The notes under the pieces are model-generated. The model was not told where the DNA came from. It saw only the letters and a list, made by a program, of their open reading frames with translations, and ran no database searches. DNA of 64,000 nt from Hemicentrotus pulcherrimus (lineage: Eukaryota > Echinodermata > Echinoidea > Camarodonta > Strongylocentrotidae), in NCBI GenBank assembly GCA_003118195.1, contig BEXV01000308.1, positions 45,797 to 109,796 of the forward strand, read 5' to 3'. Positions 25,395 to 37,217 of this stretch are shown piece after piece. How positions within the stretch are numbered: position 1 is the first letter of the stretch; each line of letters begins with the position of its first letter. The position numbers and the translations under genes are program-made.

Positions 25395-26998
25395 ACAGTT
25401 GAATTTCCTGCGCTAATTCAACGGGGAGACAATTGATCAAAATTGTACGGGAAATTGACGAGAATTTGAACCCCGACAGAGTTTGCAGGATTCCGCTCCA
25501 TGCGATCTCTCCGCGACTGGGACTTCTTTCTGTCTCTTTCTCGTGATGATGCCAGCGAGATCGAGATAGATCGATGAGAGATAATTATTGAAGTCGTTTT
25601 GATGAAAGAGATCAGGCGGATGTAATTTAAAAATAGATTGATCCTTCGTGATTGTTTGACTATCATAGCTATTCGAGGTACATCGCATCAGGACGGCAAT
25701 ATCAACATCTATACGTCTAATATGAAGAAGGTCAAGAACGCTAACAAAGACATTGAGCATAATTAATGTGTACAGAGACTTTTGAATAACCTAAAATACA
25801 AGACATCCCAGTTACGGAATATTAATTTTATGGTATTACAGAGTTTGTGAATACAGGCATTGTGATTGCAATAATGACTTTGCCTCCACGAAATAACATG
25901 ACATTAACGACTACGTTGAATAGTAAGATGCTTTAATATTTAACTATCTCCAGGATTCGATTATGATAATGACATGACATTAACACAGACCTCGAACTAT
26001 ATTGGCAGTCGGAGTGATTGAGTAAAGCTCATTAAAGAGGCTGATCGATGCGTGTGTAACTGAATGGGGTCATTTGAATTACAGTCGGTTAACTGCAGAA
26101 GGTTAAAGGGTCTGCCCATAAACCTAAATTACTTGATGGCGTAATAGGCAGTGATGAGATGAATAATGACATTTGTTCCGATTGAGGTTGACGTTTGAAG
26201 GTAAAGATAAGACGGGCTCGATTAAATTTAGAATATGAAATCAGGACAAGGTAGTTTTCGAGGTATTTAATGATCAAACACTGCCTTCACGATTCATTTA
26301 ATACAACTTTATTTGACATACCATATCCGACCCAATACTGAAGTAATGATTATAGCGAGATCAGAGAAATTGAGCCAATGCAATTATTGCAATTATTAGC
26401 CCACTATAAACGCCATTCAGTCTCGTTTGGTCCATATTCCATACCAAATTGAAAATGAACCCGACAAACGAGATTACCATATGAATTATGATTCCATATC
26501 AAAGTATTTATTTCCCACACACCTTTGACATTACAATTATCTCAAGCTGTGCCTGCTTCGGCATGATGGAATGATAATCACATCGTGAAATCAAAGATAA
26601 ATATTTATTCAAACTAAGTATCAAAGATTACAACTATTTTTGGCTCAACAACATAATACAGATCTTACCACGCAAATGACCCATGAAATAATAGACCTTT
26701 TCTGCTCTTTTCTGCAAACTATTTTTGTACTACTAGGCCTATATATATCGCGACATGCTAGGTACACATTCATAAAAACCAGTTAGAATAATATTTGGAA
26801 AATGATAAAAGAATCAAAGTCCACTGAATTCCATTTGTGGGTTAAAAGCTGGAGTAAATATGATGCCTGTAACAAATGCAAGTTCAGGCATAATTCCGAT
26901 GCCTTTGTCAAAGAACAAATTTGGCATCATGGTAATGAATTAATACGTACCGGAAATATTCCTCGTTTTCAGCAACTTGTAAGATTTCCAAACTAGTC

Positions 26999-27144
26999 AC
27001 GGTGATATTTCCGTTTAAGTGTAAATAGGAACCACAAGCACAAACTCCACGTCTGCGGAGAACACCACTTTGTTTCTGCCACCTTCCGCCCGAGCTACTG
27101 GCGTCCAATCGCGACAGCAAGCCGTCGATATTCAAGCTAACCTT
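26999..27144 (-). CDS. Candidate coding exon, unidentified
   Basis: A good minus-strand acceptor (CTTCACTTCTTCAG) precedes an open stretch reading LGQFKVSLNIDGLLSR and later GVCACGSYLHLNGNITV, with an NIT glycosylation sequon. The GC and CpG content is above the surrounding DNA, and many codons follow the purine-N-pyrimidine pattern. The donor (ACC|GTGACT) is weak, and the plus strand of the block is open too, reading T/S-rich. I cannot name a family. It lies about 0.8 kb from the candidate exon at 27934-28104, so the two could belong to one gene, but nothing proves it. Confidence 0.2.
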
Positions 27145-27933
27145 AAACTGGCCTAAGCTGAAGAAGTGAAGCGTTGAACTGTCATACAAAACTATTTCCT
27201 TTGACAGTATTGTTTTCAGTTAAGTTCCATACGGTCTTGGAATTGCATATTTGCCGATGGAAATTCGGCTGCAAACAAAATGTGTGTGTACTTTTTGTAA
27301 TGGAATTAATATATTTCTATACGATCCGCTCGAATGAATTGATGGATGATATTTTTGGTCGAGTTTCTCTCTGATGACTGGCGTGCACTGAGAAAAGAAA
27401 ATTGGTCCTCTAAAAAATCCAGTCGCAGGTGTCGAAATGTTGGACAAAATCTGACCGCGGTCAGTTGGTTAAATCCCAAGCTTACCAAGGTGTGACTAAT
27501 TCCACTCAATCCATTCAGCTTGATTCCTCGATGGCTTGCTTCGGCATGGAACGAAGCGATGACTGATGTCTGCTCGAAGAAAAATGATCAGGAGTGATTT
27601 ATGGAAGGCGAAGAAATTTGTGAGCTAAAAGCTTCGCGCGATTTCTACGTTGTGTGTGTTATGATTGCAATACGTTGCAGACGATATTTTGTAGCAGACG
27701 CGTGCGTTGGCGTTCGAGCGAACGGACGGACGATCGCAGCAATGATGTAAAAGAAAAAGAAAGTAGTCGTAGGCGGTATTATTATTTTCATTCTTTCATG
27801 TTTACGTGATAGGTATAGTTTTTCATTTCTTCATGTTCCCTTAGAAGTAAATCCTGCCCCTTCTGAAGCGCAATTTCAATTTGTTGTTGGTTCCGAATAC
27901 ATCACTGGTATTATGTCGCCTCAATTTTTTTTA

Positions 27934-28104
27934 TTACAAAATATCAGCGAGCTTCGGGGAAGGCTTATCAGGTATTTCGGGAGTAACCACCTCAATTTCA
28001 GGAGCGGCCATTGACTCCAAACTCGTCGATATTCTATCGTCAAATTTAGGAGCGATGACAGCAATGGGGTCCCAGAGCTTTGTTGAGGGTGGGTAAATGG
28101 TATG
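27934..28104 (-). CDS. Candidate terminal coding exon, unidentified protein
   Basis: After a possible acceptor (CCGTTCAG) the minus strand reads 56 codons from HTIYPPSTKLWDP to PSPKLADIL and stops. Codon choice follows the purine-N-pyrimidine pattern of real coding sequence (GAC, GCT, GTC, ATC, GAT, GCC), and the peptide is proline- and acid-rich without low complexity (PEIEVV, PEIPDK). An AATAAA hexamer overlaps the stop. I do not recognise the family, and no linked upstream exon was found. The plus strand of the same block also stays open, reads G/S/A-rich, and has a fair acceptor and donor, so the coding strand is not certain. A decayed retrocopy is another possibility. Confidence 0.3.
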   Translation of the reverse strand, partial: HTIYPPSTKLWDPIAVIAPKFDDRISTSLESMAAPEIEVVTPEIPDKPSPKLADIL

Positions 28105-28954
28105 CTGAACGGCTTTCGGGAAAGTCAGAGAATAATAACAAAATAATGCTGATACGGTATGCAACTGAATATTAAACAAAAGTTCGTCATCGTTTTAACT
28201 TTTGAAGAATGTCATTTTGATTTCATTCCATTTCACTTTATCCTATCTCTCTCCTCTCTCTCCCCCCCCCTCCCTGGCTAGGAATTAGACCTACTGATGT
28301 TATTAAATTAAAACACAACAGAAAAGTCGCATTGTTGCCCTTTGTTCTCGCTATCAACTAGGTAAAATGTCCTAGACCTATTTTGCATAATTATTTGTAC
28401 TTGTTTCAGTCATCACTGGTCATTATCTCCGGTTTACGAACTCATCAATATATGGCACCAATAATTTATCGCCACATAATTATTTCTCCTTCTTTCGATT
28501 TACATGTATATGTCTACCTCTCTTTCTCCATGCCTACCGCACATACGATGTGGACTTTATAGGTTGTATTTGATGAAGGTAAATCGATGAGTCATAAAAT
28601 CAAACAAAAGCCATTATTCCGTCCCCCGACGACCCACCCCGGGGTCACGACCGCCGATTCGTTTGTTCCGTACATGCACGAGGCTGAAGTCGGAATCCCC
28701 CACATGCCTTTGGGTTCGGAGTTTCCATCATGTTAGGATGTGCCATCACTGCTTCTCGGTTCAATGTGTCATTGCAATAATGCAATTGTATTTTAGAAGA
28801 ACATCTTGATTGTTCAATGGGGATGAGGGATGGGCAGTAAAGAGAAGTTGAGAAGAAATAGATACGAACAAGGGGCGTAGTGGACTAGAGACTAAAACAG
28901 AGGGGACATAATGATGGAGAGAGAGGCAGAGGCGGCGGAGCGACTTCCAAAGTG

Positions 28955-30120
28955 GGGGGGGGGCACCAACAAAAAAGGGCACTTTCTGGGAAAAAAAGGG
29001 CACCTACAAAGGGAAATCTCAAAGCGAAAATATACAATTTTTAGACATTGGTATATACCCCTATAATTTGATTACATTATCAGGGATGATTTCAATATAT
29101 GTTTCTCTTCATACATCGTATAAAATATTGCTTAAGCATTATACCCTGCAATTGGGTGTGATGGTGGAAAAAAATCATTTGCGAGCGAGCAAAGCGAGTG
29201 AGGAAAAATATACGATTTTGTTAAGTCGCAGTGCGAAAACTACATGTTATAAAGAGCAAAATACCCAATCCTCATCGGGTTATAAATAAGCACATTCACA
29301 TAACAGTAAAACTAAAAATACCTATAATAGGTAACATAATTGTAACATCTATAAATGTGAGCGAGCGTAGCGAGCGAGCTTTGGGAGGTATTGCTCTAAA
29401 AAGTCGCTTGAGATTAGGGGCACGTTTAATGATGAGAGAGAAGGGGAAACTTATCGAAGGGATAAGACACTTTATTAGAAAATAAAAGAAGCACGTGTCA
29501 AAGTACAAAGGGTTATTATCAGAGAGTTGAAAATGGGACACTCACTAGGCACTTATGAGAATGGAAATTTGGCATTTGTTGACGGAAAAGAGGCAACCAT
29601 CAGATTTTGATAGGGGCATTTCTGAAAAAGGGAGAGGTTCCCCATAAGAAAGGAAAAGGGGCACGTATCATTGTTTAAAAGGTTTACTTTATCAGAGGTG
29701 AAAATGGGCACTTATCGCATCTGAAAAGGGGCACACACCATATAATTATGAAAGAGGCACCTTTGAGAATGAAAAAGGGAAATGTGCATTTGTTGAAAGA
29801 AAAGGAGCAACGATCAGATTTTGAAAGGGGCATTTATTGAAGGTGAAAGGGGGCTTTTATGAAAAGCGGATATTATGAAGGAAACAGAGCATTTATTAGG
29901 AAGGAAAAGGGGCACGTGTCAAAATAGAGATGAAAAAAAGCACTCATCAGAAAGTATCTCTCATAATTGAATAGGGTCATTTACCAGACATGAAAAGCGG
30001 CACTAGTAGGAGAATGAAAAGGGACAATTTTCATAGGTGAAAGGGGCATTTATGAAAAGGCAAAGGGCTCTTTGTTAAATGGGGCACTTATCATAATGAA
30101 AAGAAGCACTTATTAGAAAG
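28955..30120. repeat. GGGGCAC-type satellite with higher-order structure
   Basis: A short motif close to GAAAAGGGGCACTTATCAGA recurs throughout, more clearly from 29410 on. A longer order is also visible: GAGAATG...GCATTTGTTGA... then CATCAGATTTTGATAGGGGC at 29557-29613 recurs at 29765-29830, a 208-bp period. The array runs into an assembly gap at 30121. The nearby GCGAGCGAGCAAAGCGAGTG and GTGAGCGAGCGTAGCGAGCG motifs near 29180 and 29360 are related to each other. Confidence 0.7.
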
Positions 30121-30644
30121 NNNNNNNNNNNNNNNNNNNNNNNNNNNNNNNNNNNNNNNNNNNNNNNNNNNNNNNNNNNNNNNNNNNNNNNNNNNNNNNN
30201 NNNNNNNNNNNNNNNNNNNNNNNNNNNNNNNNNNNNNNNNNNNNNNNNNNNNNNNNNNNNNNNNNNNNNNNNNNNNNNNNNNNNNNNNNNNNNNNNNNNN
30301 NNNNNNNNNNNNNNNNNNNNNNNNNNNNNNNNNNNNNNNNNNNNNNNNNNNNNNNNNNNNNNNNNNNNNNNNNNNNNNNNNNNNNNNNNNNNNNNNNNNN
30401 NNNNNNNNNNNNNNNNNNNNNNNNNNNNNNNNNNNNNNNNNNNNNNNNNNNNNNNNNNNNNNNNNNNNNNNNNNNNNNNNNNNNNNNNNNNNNNNNNNNN
30501 NNNNNNNNNNNNNNNNNNNNNNNNNNNNNNNNNNNNNNNNNNNNNNNNNNNNNNNNNNNNNNNNNNNNNNNNNNNNNNNNNNNNNNNNNNNNNNNNNNNN
30601 NNNNNNNNNNNNNNNNNNNNNNNNNNNNNNNNNNNNNNNNNNNN
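30121..30644. other. Assembly gap (524 N)
   Basis: Run of N inside the GGGGCAC satellite. AGAGAGGGGCGATT just after it suggests that the satellite continues into the gap. Confidence 1.
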
Positions 30645-30982
30645 TGAGAGAGGGGCGATTAAAAGCGATTACAAAGCATGTACATAGCTATAAGGAGTAC
30701 AGATAACAAATAATAATTAATTATAGTAAATTTATAGAATATAAATTTATGTAATTTTACTATCAAAATTTTTTGTATTAGTAAATTCAAATAGGTCATA
30801 TGAAAAAAAGGTCCTACGACATTACAATCCAGTCATTCCCCTTATTCTACACTAAAAAGTATGAAGAGGGAAGAAAAATCGAACTTGGTAAAAATTAATG
30901 CTGCGAGACTATCACGCCCCCTCCCTGCCATTAACATGATTAAAAGAATGGATCCCGAGAAGACAAAGATGCCGGTGGGCTA

Positions 30983-31198
30983 TCTCTGTAGTCGTAGGCG
31001 TACTATAAGCTTCATTTCGTTCCATGTCAAAGTCTAGTAGTAAAACCGTTTATCATAACTATATTGTTTCCTCAATGCACACCTTATCTCTGTAGAGTAG
31101 TAGGCGTATACTGAGTTTTCATTTGATGCCATTTTGTTCCGCATCAAAGTCTTGTAGTAAAACCATTAATCATAACTACATTGTTTCCTCAATGCATC
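30983..31198. repeat. Two-copy 104-bp tandem duplication
   Basis: TCTCTGTAG starts at 30983 and 31087. Both copies then share GTAGGCGTA, CAAAGTCT, GTAGTAAAACC and ATTGTTTCCTCAATGCA in order. Confidence 0.75.
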
Positions 31199-31229
31199 CG
31201 TACAACCCGAAACCACAATATTTATAGAA

Positions 31230-31460
31230 CCTTGCTTTTGCTTTTGTAGTGTTTTGCGACAGTCGGTCGTCTTCACACCCCCATTTGCCCCACACTCTAC
31301 GTGGAGTTTCTCCGCACAAGACTTGCCCACGCCGATGGGAGGGTGCGCCGGGTTATTCGAGGTGGCGTTTTCTCCTATTTTGACTAATTGAATTATGACC
31401 TCTAATTTTCCGTCAAAACTGTTTTGACTTTGTTTGCCTTTTTTGGCGTTAAATCCCAAA
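31230..31460 (-). other. GC-raised coding-like patch, unidentified
   Basis: The minus strand is open here, reading KIGENATSNNPAHPPIGVG and then KSCAEKLHVECGANGG, with CpGs and coding-like codons. A plus-strand frame starts close by at 31434. It sits right after the 104-bp duplication. I recognise no family and see no good splice pair. Confidence 0.2.
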
Positions 31461-32149
31461 TCCCTAGAAGAAAAGGAAAGGAGAGGTGTTTTTCACGGAA
31501 CCACGTGTCATCATTTTGTCATCGAGGGAAGCCCAACAAAATCCCGGTGTTTTGACGTTGTGTTCTCATTAAAAACAAAAAGGAAGATAAGGGAGGTAAA
31601 CGAGATATGTCATACATGTTCTATACGTCAACTTTGCACGCGGGGTGTCAATACGATTGCGCTATTACTTGGCGCTAATCAAACTTGTAAAGGCTACCAG
31701 CCGGTATACGCCAGTAAATCACATCACTCTTTATACGCTGTTCATTTACACTAACTTTCTTTTCCGATGTCACTCTCACACCGTGCGTCAGATACCCCGC
31801 AAGTTACTGACGCAGTGTTGCGTCTGCTTCAGCAAAAGAACGCCCCTAATGCAACATGCACTGTGTGATTCATAGAGTTTTTCTGAACCTTTATTTGCTT
31901 TTAGTTTTTAAAGGAAGGATATTTTCCACACACTCTTGTACATGCATGCTCTTTTAAAAGCTCTAGTGTTTGTTAAGAAGGTTTATCTAATAATTCAGCA
32001 CGTGAACCCCATCCCCGTTTACGCATAATGTATATTTAACTCGCATGCTTCCTATTGATTGCCAACATGTCACAATCCTGACAAGATATTGAAAATGGTA
32101 ATTTGTAAAGACAGCTATCATAGCTCTTCTTTTCATCAAAAGAACACTT

Positions 32150-33080
32150 TCTGTGCTTCCCCACGCATTTTTTTCTCTGAATGCTTAAGAGTTGCTTAAG
32201 ACGGCTTCACCCTAATAATGTTGCAGACCAAATTTTCCCTCTTTACTATACACGTATACATTTTGCGTGACACACTCTCGCCTACATACGGTGTTTAAGT
32301 AAATGTCATATTGTCACAACAATGTCAAAATATGGGAACCTTCATAATAAGCATTCAGCTTTCATAACCCTCTTTTAAGCAAAGTATACTTAGGAAAATG
32401 GTCTTTGAAATAGTAACTGTTTTAGAAGGTTTGCACAAATAATTTAGCAGACCCAATTTCCCTTTTTACCGGTATATGCATTTGCTTAACATTGTGTTTT
32501 ACTTACACTCGCCTACGTACTATATATTTAAGTAAATGTCATACTGCTAAAATTATTTCAAACTATGGGGCTTTAATTATAAGCATTCAGCATTTCAAAA
32601 CCAGAAAATACATGGGAAAATGGTCTTTCACCTTTTGTAGACATTAACAATCTAGTAGACCCAATTTCTCTTGGGTTGAATTGCTTTACATTGTGTTTGG
32701 CATACACTCGCCTACATACGAAATTTAAGTAAATGTCACATGTCAAAATACTTTCAAAATATAGTTCTTATGGTCTTATATCCTTTGAAACAGTTTTAGA
32801 CGTAAGCATTAATAATGCAACACACGCGATTTCCCTTTGAAAAGCATTGCTCTACATAATATTGTGTAAGACATACGTATACAAGAACAAACAGTCAGCT
32901 GCCCTAACCCCTTTTTAGGCAAAGCATACTTATAGAAAAATGGTTTTATACCCTTTGAAACATTTTTAGATGGTTTGCACTATTAATTAGTTAGACCCGG
33001 TTTCACATTATTTTGACGCATACCATGCATTGTACTTGACTCGCCTACGTTCGCATTTGACGTAAATGTCATGCACACAA
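32150..33080. repeat. Diverged tandem array, roughly 200-230 bp unit
   Basis: The anchor CTCGCCTAC recurs at 32277, 32508, 32707 and 33040, each time followed by a TTTAAGTAAATGTCA-like segment. Other shared blocks in order are ATAAGCATTCAGC, AAAATGGTCTTT, a CAGACCCAATTTCCC-like segment and ACATTGTGTTT. The fourth unit has lost its CTCGCCTAC anchor. The array is old, with clear divergence and small deletions. Confidence 0.75.
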
Positions 33081-33494
33081 AACACCAAGCGATATATTTT
33101 TCTCAAAGTGTTAAAAAAATTAGTGGGTAAGGTTAATTGGACGTGCAAATGACACAAAAATGGAACAGTCGACTAAGTCTATATTGACATGCTTTTATTA
33201 ATCCTTTCATTCTGAATAACAGTGTTTTGGTTGAAGATTTTTGATACATCTTGCAACCACTTACTCTCCTGCCCCTCCCTCTTTCCCTTTTTTTCTACTT
33301 CTCTCTTCCAGCTCTGTCTTTAAATACATTTCTTTCCCCATCTCATTAACCTATGTCTTATTTTGAAATATACATGTATTTGTTCCAAGATTGAATGTAA
33401 CTGACAATAAATAAAAATAATGATAGGAATGATAATAAATACAACATAAATAAGAAGATTGATGACACTGCTACCATACCTCCTCCTAACTATT

Positions 33495-33560
33495 ATCTAC
33501 TACTACTACTTTTACTACTACTACTACTACTACTACTCCTAGTCATACTACTTCTATTAT

Positions 33561-33596
<36 letters not shown>

Positions 33597-33660
33597 AACA
33601 ACTACTACTTCTACTACTACGACAACTACTACTTCTACTACTACTTCTAGTATTACTAGG
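33495..33660. repeat. (TAC)n microsatellite
   Basis: Long runs of TAC/CTA are interrupted by single changes (TTC, AAC, GAC). The long valine-rich frame on the minus strand is only a translation of this tract. Confidence 0.95.
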
Positions 33661-35020
33661 CTATTACTAATTATAATAATAATGAAAATAAAATAAAAAC
33701 ATTGCCATATTAGTGACGATAATTTGCTTTTATCATTTTCATTGAAAATGGGTCGAACGTGACATTTCCCGGAATCTGACATCATCAATTTTTGCTGTTG
33801 ACGTAAATATATTCATCATCAATGCGTAATGAATTCTAATTCTTTTTGACTGCAAGCACTGGAGCTTCGGGCTTCGTATCGATCACAAATTTTACAGTCA
33901 AGGACCAGTAGTAGTACGAAGAAATGACGTTTGATCTAAAAGTTTGTTACGTCATTGGTGCGTTTATATCACTTTCGATTGATTTATAAATGAATTGATT
34001 GTCTCAATAAATAACTTATTTCTTAGTAAATTTCAATTTTACATTGTGGGGTGGCCTTTCAAAAGAAGTTTATTTTAAAAGGGGTCCAAACACATCTCAA
34101 GAACCGTTAAATATCAATTTATTACTAATCGGGAAACAAAACAAGAAATTACTTCACAACAACATAACGTTGTGTGATAAATGTGATCAATAACATAATA
34201 TGCATGAAATTTATTTTAACAAATGATAGGTTTTGTATGGTATTAAACTGAAGAAAAAAATGGACAAGTTTTTCCGGAACAAGATAATTTTCAATTTTAT
34301 TGGTAATGAGCTCAGTTCATGTACTGTACCAACATCAATTCACTCAGTGAAGCCTTGGTTTGGAACCCGTGACCATTCAGCAATTATTATTTTCCTGTCG
34401 TAAAGTTTTATTTGTGGTGGATATCAAAGAACATATAATAACGGTGACGAGTTCCGAGATGCACACGGGGCGTCATTTGCCTGACGCACGATTGCGCCAA
34501 CGACTGCGTCAACCTCTGGCAACGTCTTCGACGCGCTTTGTGAGAGGGACAACGTACGAAAAGCTATTAAAGTACACTTAACATTGTGTTGAAAGACTGG
34601 CGCATGCATTACTCTCCTCTTGTCTCGTTTATAGCAAAGGTATTGACGTAATTGAAATAACGCTTCGTGCGCAGCAGGCATTAAAAAACACCCTATACCT
34701 ATATACGTGACGTTGTCCAAGCTCTCCATTTTTTCAAGTTGAATAACGCTATCCTCTTGAACCAGATTGGCTCAAAGAAAAAAAGAAAAATGAGTTTGGT
34801 CGTCAGCAAGAGATGAGAGGTTTGGGTTTCTAGAAAGCAAACATTCATCTTCAAAACGAGATCCTAAATAAACTGCGAAGTGTCTTCGTTTTTCCGAAAG
34901 TGCCCGCACTTTGCACTTTGGGGAAATCTTTGCAAATTCGGTTAGCGGCACAATACGAAAGGTTAAAGAAACTCCATCCAAAGCGACACAACGAAAAAGC
35001 TGTATAAAAGAAATCGCTTA

Positions 35021-35290
35021 GAGAATCTGGTTCATGATTTTTGTTTGACTTGACACAATTTTAGCCCCTTCAACAATATCTTTAAAACTAAAGAGAGAAT
35101 TGGAGTATCGAAGCTGATGTATAAAATATTTCGAATAGAGCTTACTTCCGAACTTAATGGAATATATTTTTAGAGAATCTGGTTCATGAGTTTTGTTCGA
35201 TTTATCACAAATTTCACTCCTTCACCTACTCCTTTAAAACCAAAGTGGGGAAAGAGTATCGAAACTAAAACTACCTGACTACTTAAGTGC
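35021..35290. repeat. Two-copy tandem duplication, 152 bp
   Basis: GAGAATCTGGTTCATGA begins at 35021 and 35173. Each copy then has TTTTGTT, a CACAA-TT block, CCTTCA, CTTTAAAAC and AGTATCGAA in the same order. Confidence 0.7.
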
Positions 35291-36096
35291 ATATTTTTGA
35301 AGAAGCGTCTTAATGCAGGAACAAATAAATGATATATCCTGAACCGACGAGAGAAAAACTAACAAAACAGAGAGTTAAAAGGCAATGCAGGAACATCCAA
35401 GTGAAGAAAGGATGAATTTGGTAATAGAAAAATCGTAAGAGAGAAGAAGAAAAAAACGAGATAGAGTATTTTCTTCAGGGAAATATGACAAAGAGAGTAT
35501 AAGGAACAGTACAGCGATATTTTCATCTGTATGGGCATGTTACATTATAAATATTCAATAGAACTTTCTGATGGCGAGCAAGGTAAAATCGGTCATAGTT
35601 ATTGTACAGATATTATTAAAATGACGAGGTAAAGAGACATAACTCATGGGTAAATTAAACGTTGAGGATCATTCGATATTAAAAGAGTGCATAAGATCGT
35701 AAAGAGTTCTTGATCAAAGACACATACCTTCGCAAACCTTAAACATTAAACAACAACTACAACGACTGAGAATGAGCAAGGGTAAGGATTTATGATTGGA
35801 ATTCTGTAATCAAATTATTATTTCTCAATATAACAACTCATGTCTTGACAAAACCAGCTACTTCTAGTAAAAATAAGAGGTCACAAAACTTATAACGGAA
35901 GGTTTGTGGGTGCCTATATTTACGCGGTTGGTGCATCGTGAAGATTATAAAGGCAACAGACAAGGATTTATGGGCTGTAGGAAGCTATCGAGGAAACACA
36001 TAATGTCCTGACGGTGGCTTGTACTGTCTAAAAGTAGGTTGAGCCATGGGAAAGCGTGAGAGAAAGCGAATCAGAGACGTTTGGTTGGTTGGACTG

Positions 36097-36214
36097 GCGG
36101 AGAGAGAAAGAGAGTAAGAAAGAGAGAGAGAGGGGGAATAACCGCACAGAAATGGGACATAGTAACATAGACAGAGATAGAGAAAGAGTGAAAGGATAAT
36201 GAGTAGTGAGGGAG

Positions 36215-36245
<31 letters not shown>

Positions 36246-36366
36246 ACGGGGGAAAGAGAGAGGAACGGGGGAGAGAGAGAGAGAGAGGGGGAAGAGGGCA
36301 AGGAGAAAGAATGAAAAGGAGCTAAAAGTATGGAGAGGAAGAGAGAGAGAGAGAGAGAGAGAAAGG
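36097..36366. repeat. (GA)n polypurine tract
   Basis: Several pure GA runs (near 36220-36243, 36270-36287 and 36340-36362) sit in an almost pyrimidine-free plus strand. The minus strand reads as S/L/F/P low complexity and is not a gene. Confidence 0.95.
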
Positions 36367-37035
36367 TAGCAGCCGCTAAAAAGATGAAAGACATGAAAGT
36401 GTTGACAAAAAAAAAAAGATATCCATTATAAAGTTGAAAAAGAAATAGACCAAAAGGAAGGAAAAAGAATATGGTGTTATCTGCACATGTCGGAAAAAGA
36501 CAATATCAAATATTCAAAGCTACATTTTACATAACAAACCTTAAAATAAAGCGGAACCCAGAAGCTGTCAAAAAAGGTAAGAAAAAAGAAAGATCAAAGG
36601 TGAAATCTGCGAAAACGTGAGAATATTAGGCATTCCATTCTCATTAAGAATGACACGCGTGTGAAAAGGAGTTCAAGTACTTTTCGACTGTGACCAACAT
36701 CCTTCCAAATAACTAGAACTCGAAAACAAGTAATAACAAACAAGCTAGAAATAAACAATGTGTGGCTTGGAAGTGGTTGATTGATTATCAAATTAACAGA
36801 AGCGAAGGGAATTTGGAGGTAAAAACAGAAAGACATATAAAAGTCGATGCTTTTTTTTTTATAATATTGGTTCTACATTCCAATTCATGTAAAATAAAGC
36901 GGGAGTGTCATCCTTACATCATTCTTTTTGTTATATTTATTCTGATCACGTGTCCACAAAATGAGACGCAATTTCCTGACTCGGACGACTGAGCCCCCTG
37001 CTTTTTTTGTTGTATTATGTATATTGATAATACCT

Positions 37036-37217
37036 GTCAACCCTGTCTATTCAAGGGAACCGAGAAAGAGGTCGATATAGACAGGTGGCCTCTCTAGAGG
37101 TGTTCGAAAAGAGACATAATTATCTCTCTCGCAGGGAGACAAATAGCATAATAGCCACTATGTACAGGTGACCTTTATAAAGAGGTGGCCACTATAAAGA
37201 CTGGTTTGACTGTATCG
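37036..37217. repeat. GACAGGTGGCC-type internal repeat
   Basis: Related short blocks recur: ATAGACAGGTGGCCTCTCTAG, TACAGGTGACCTTTATAAAG, AGGTGGCCACTATAAAGAC. This is a degenerate tandem pattern, ending GTTTGACTGT, of a kind I associate with dispersed elements in marine invertebrates. Confidence 0.5.

Noticed and set aside
33543..33788. Valine-rich minus-strand frame
   Set aside because: Direct translation of the (TAC)n microsatellite.
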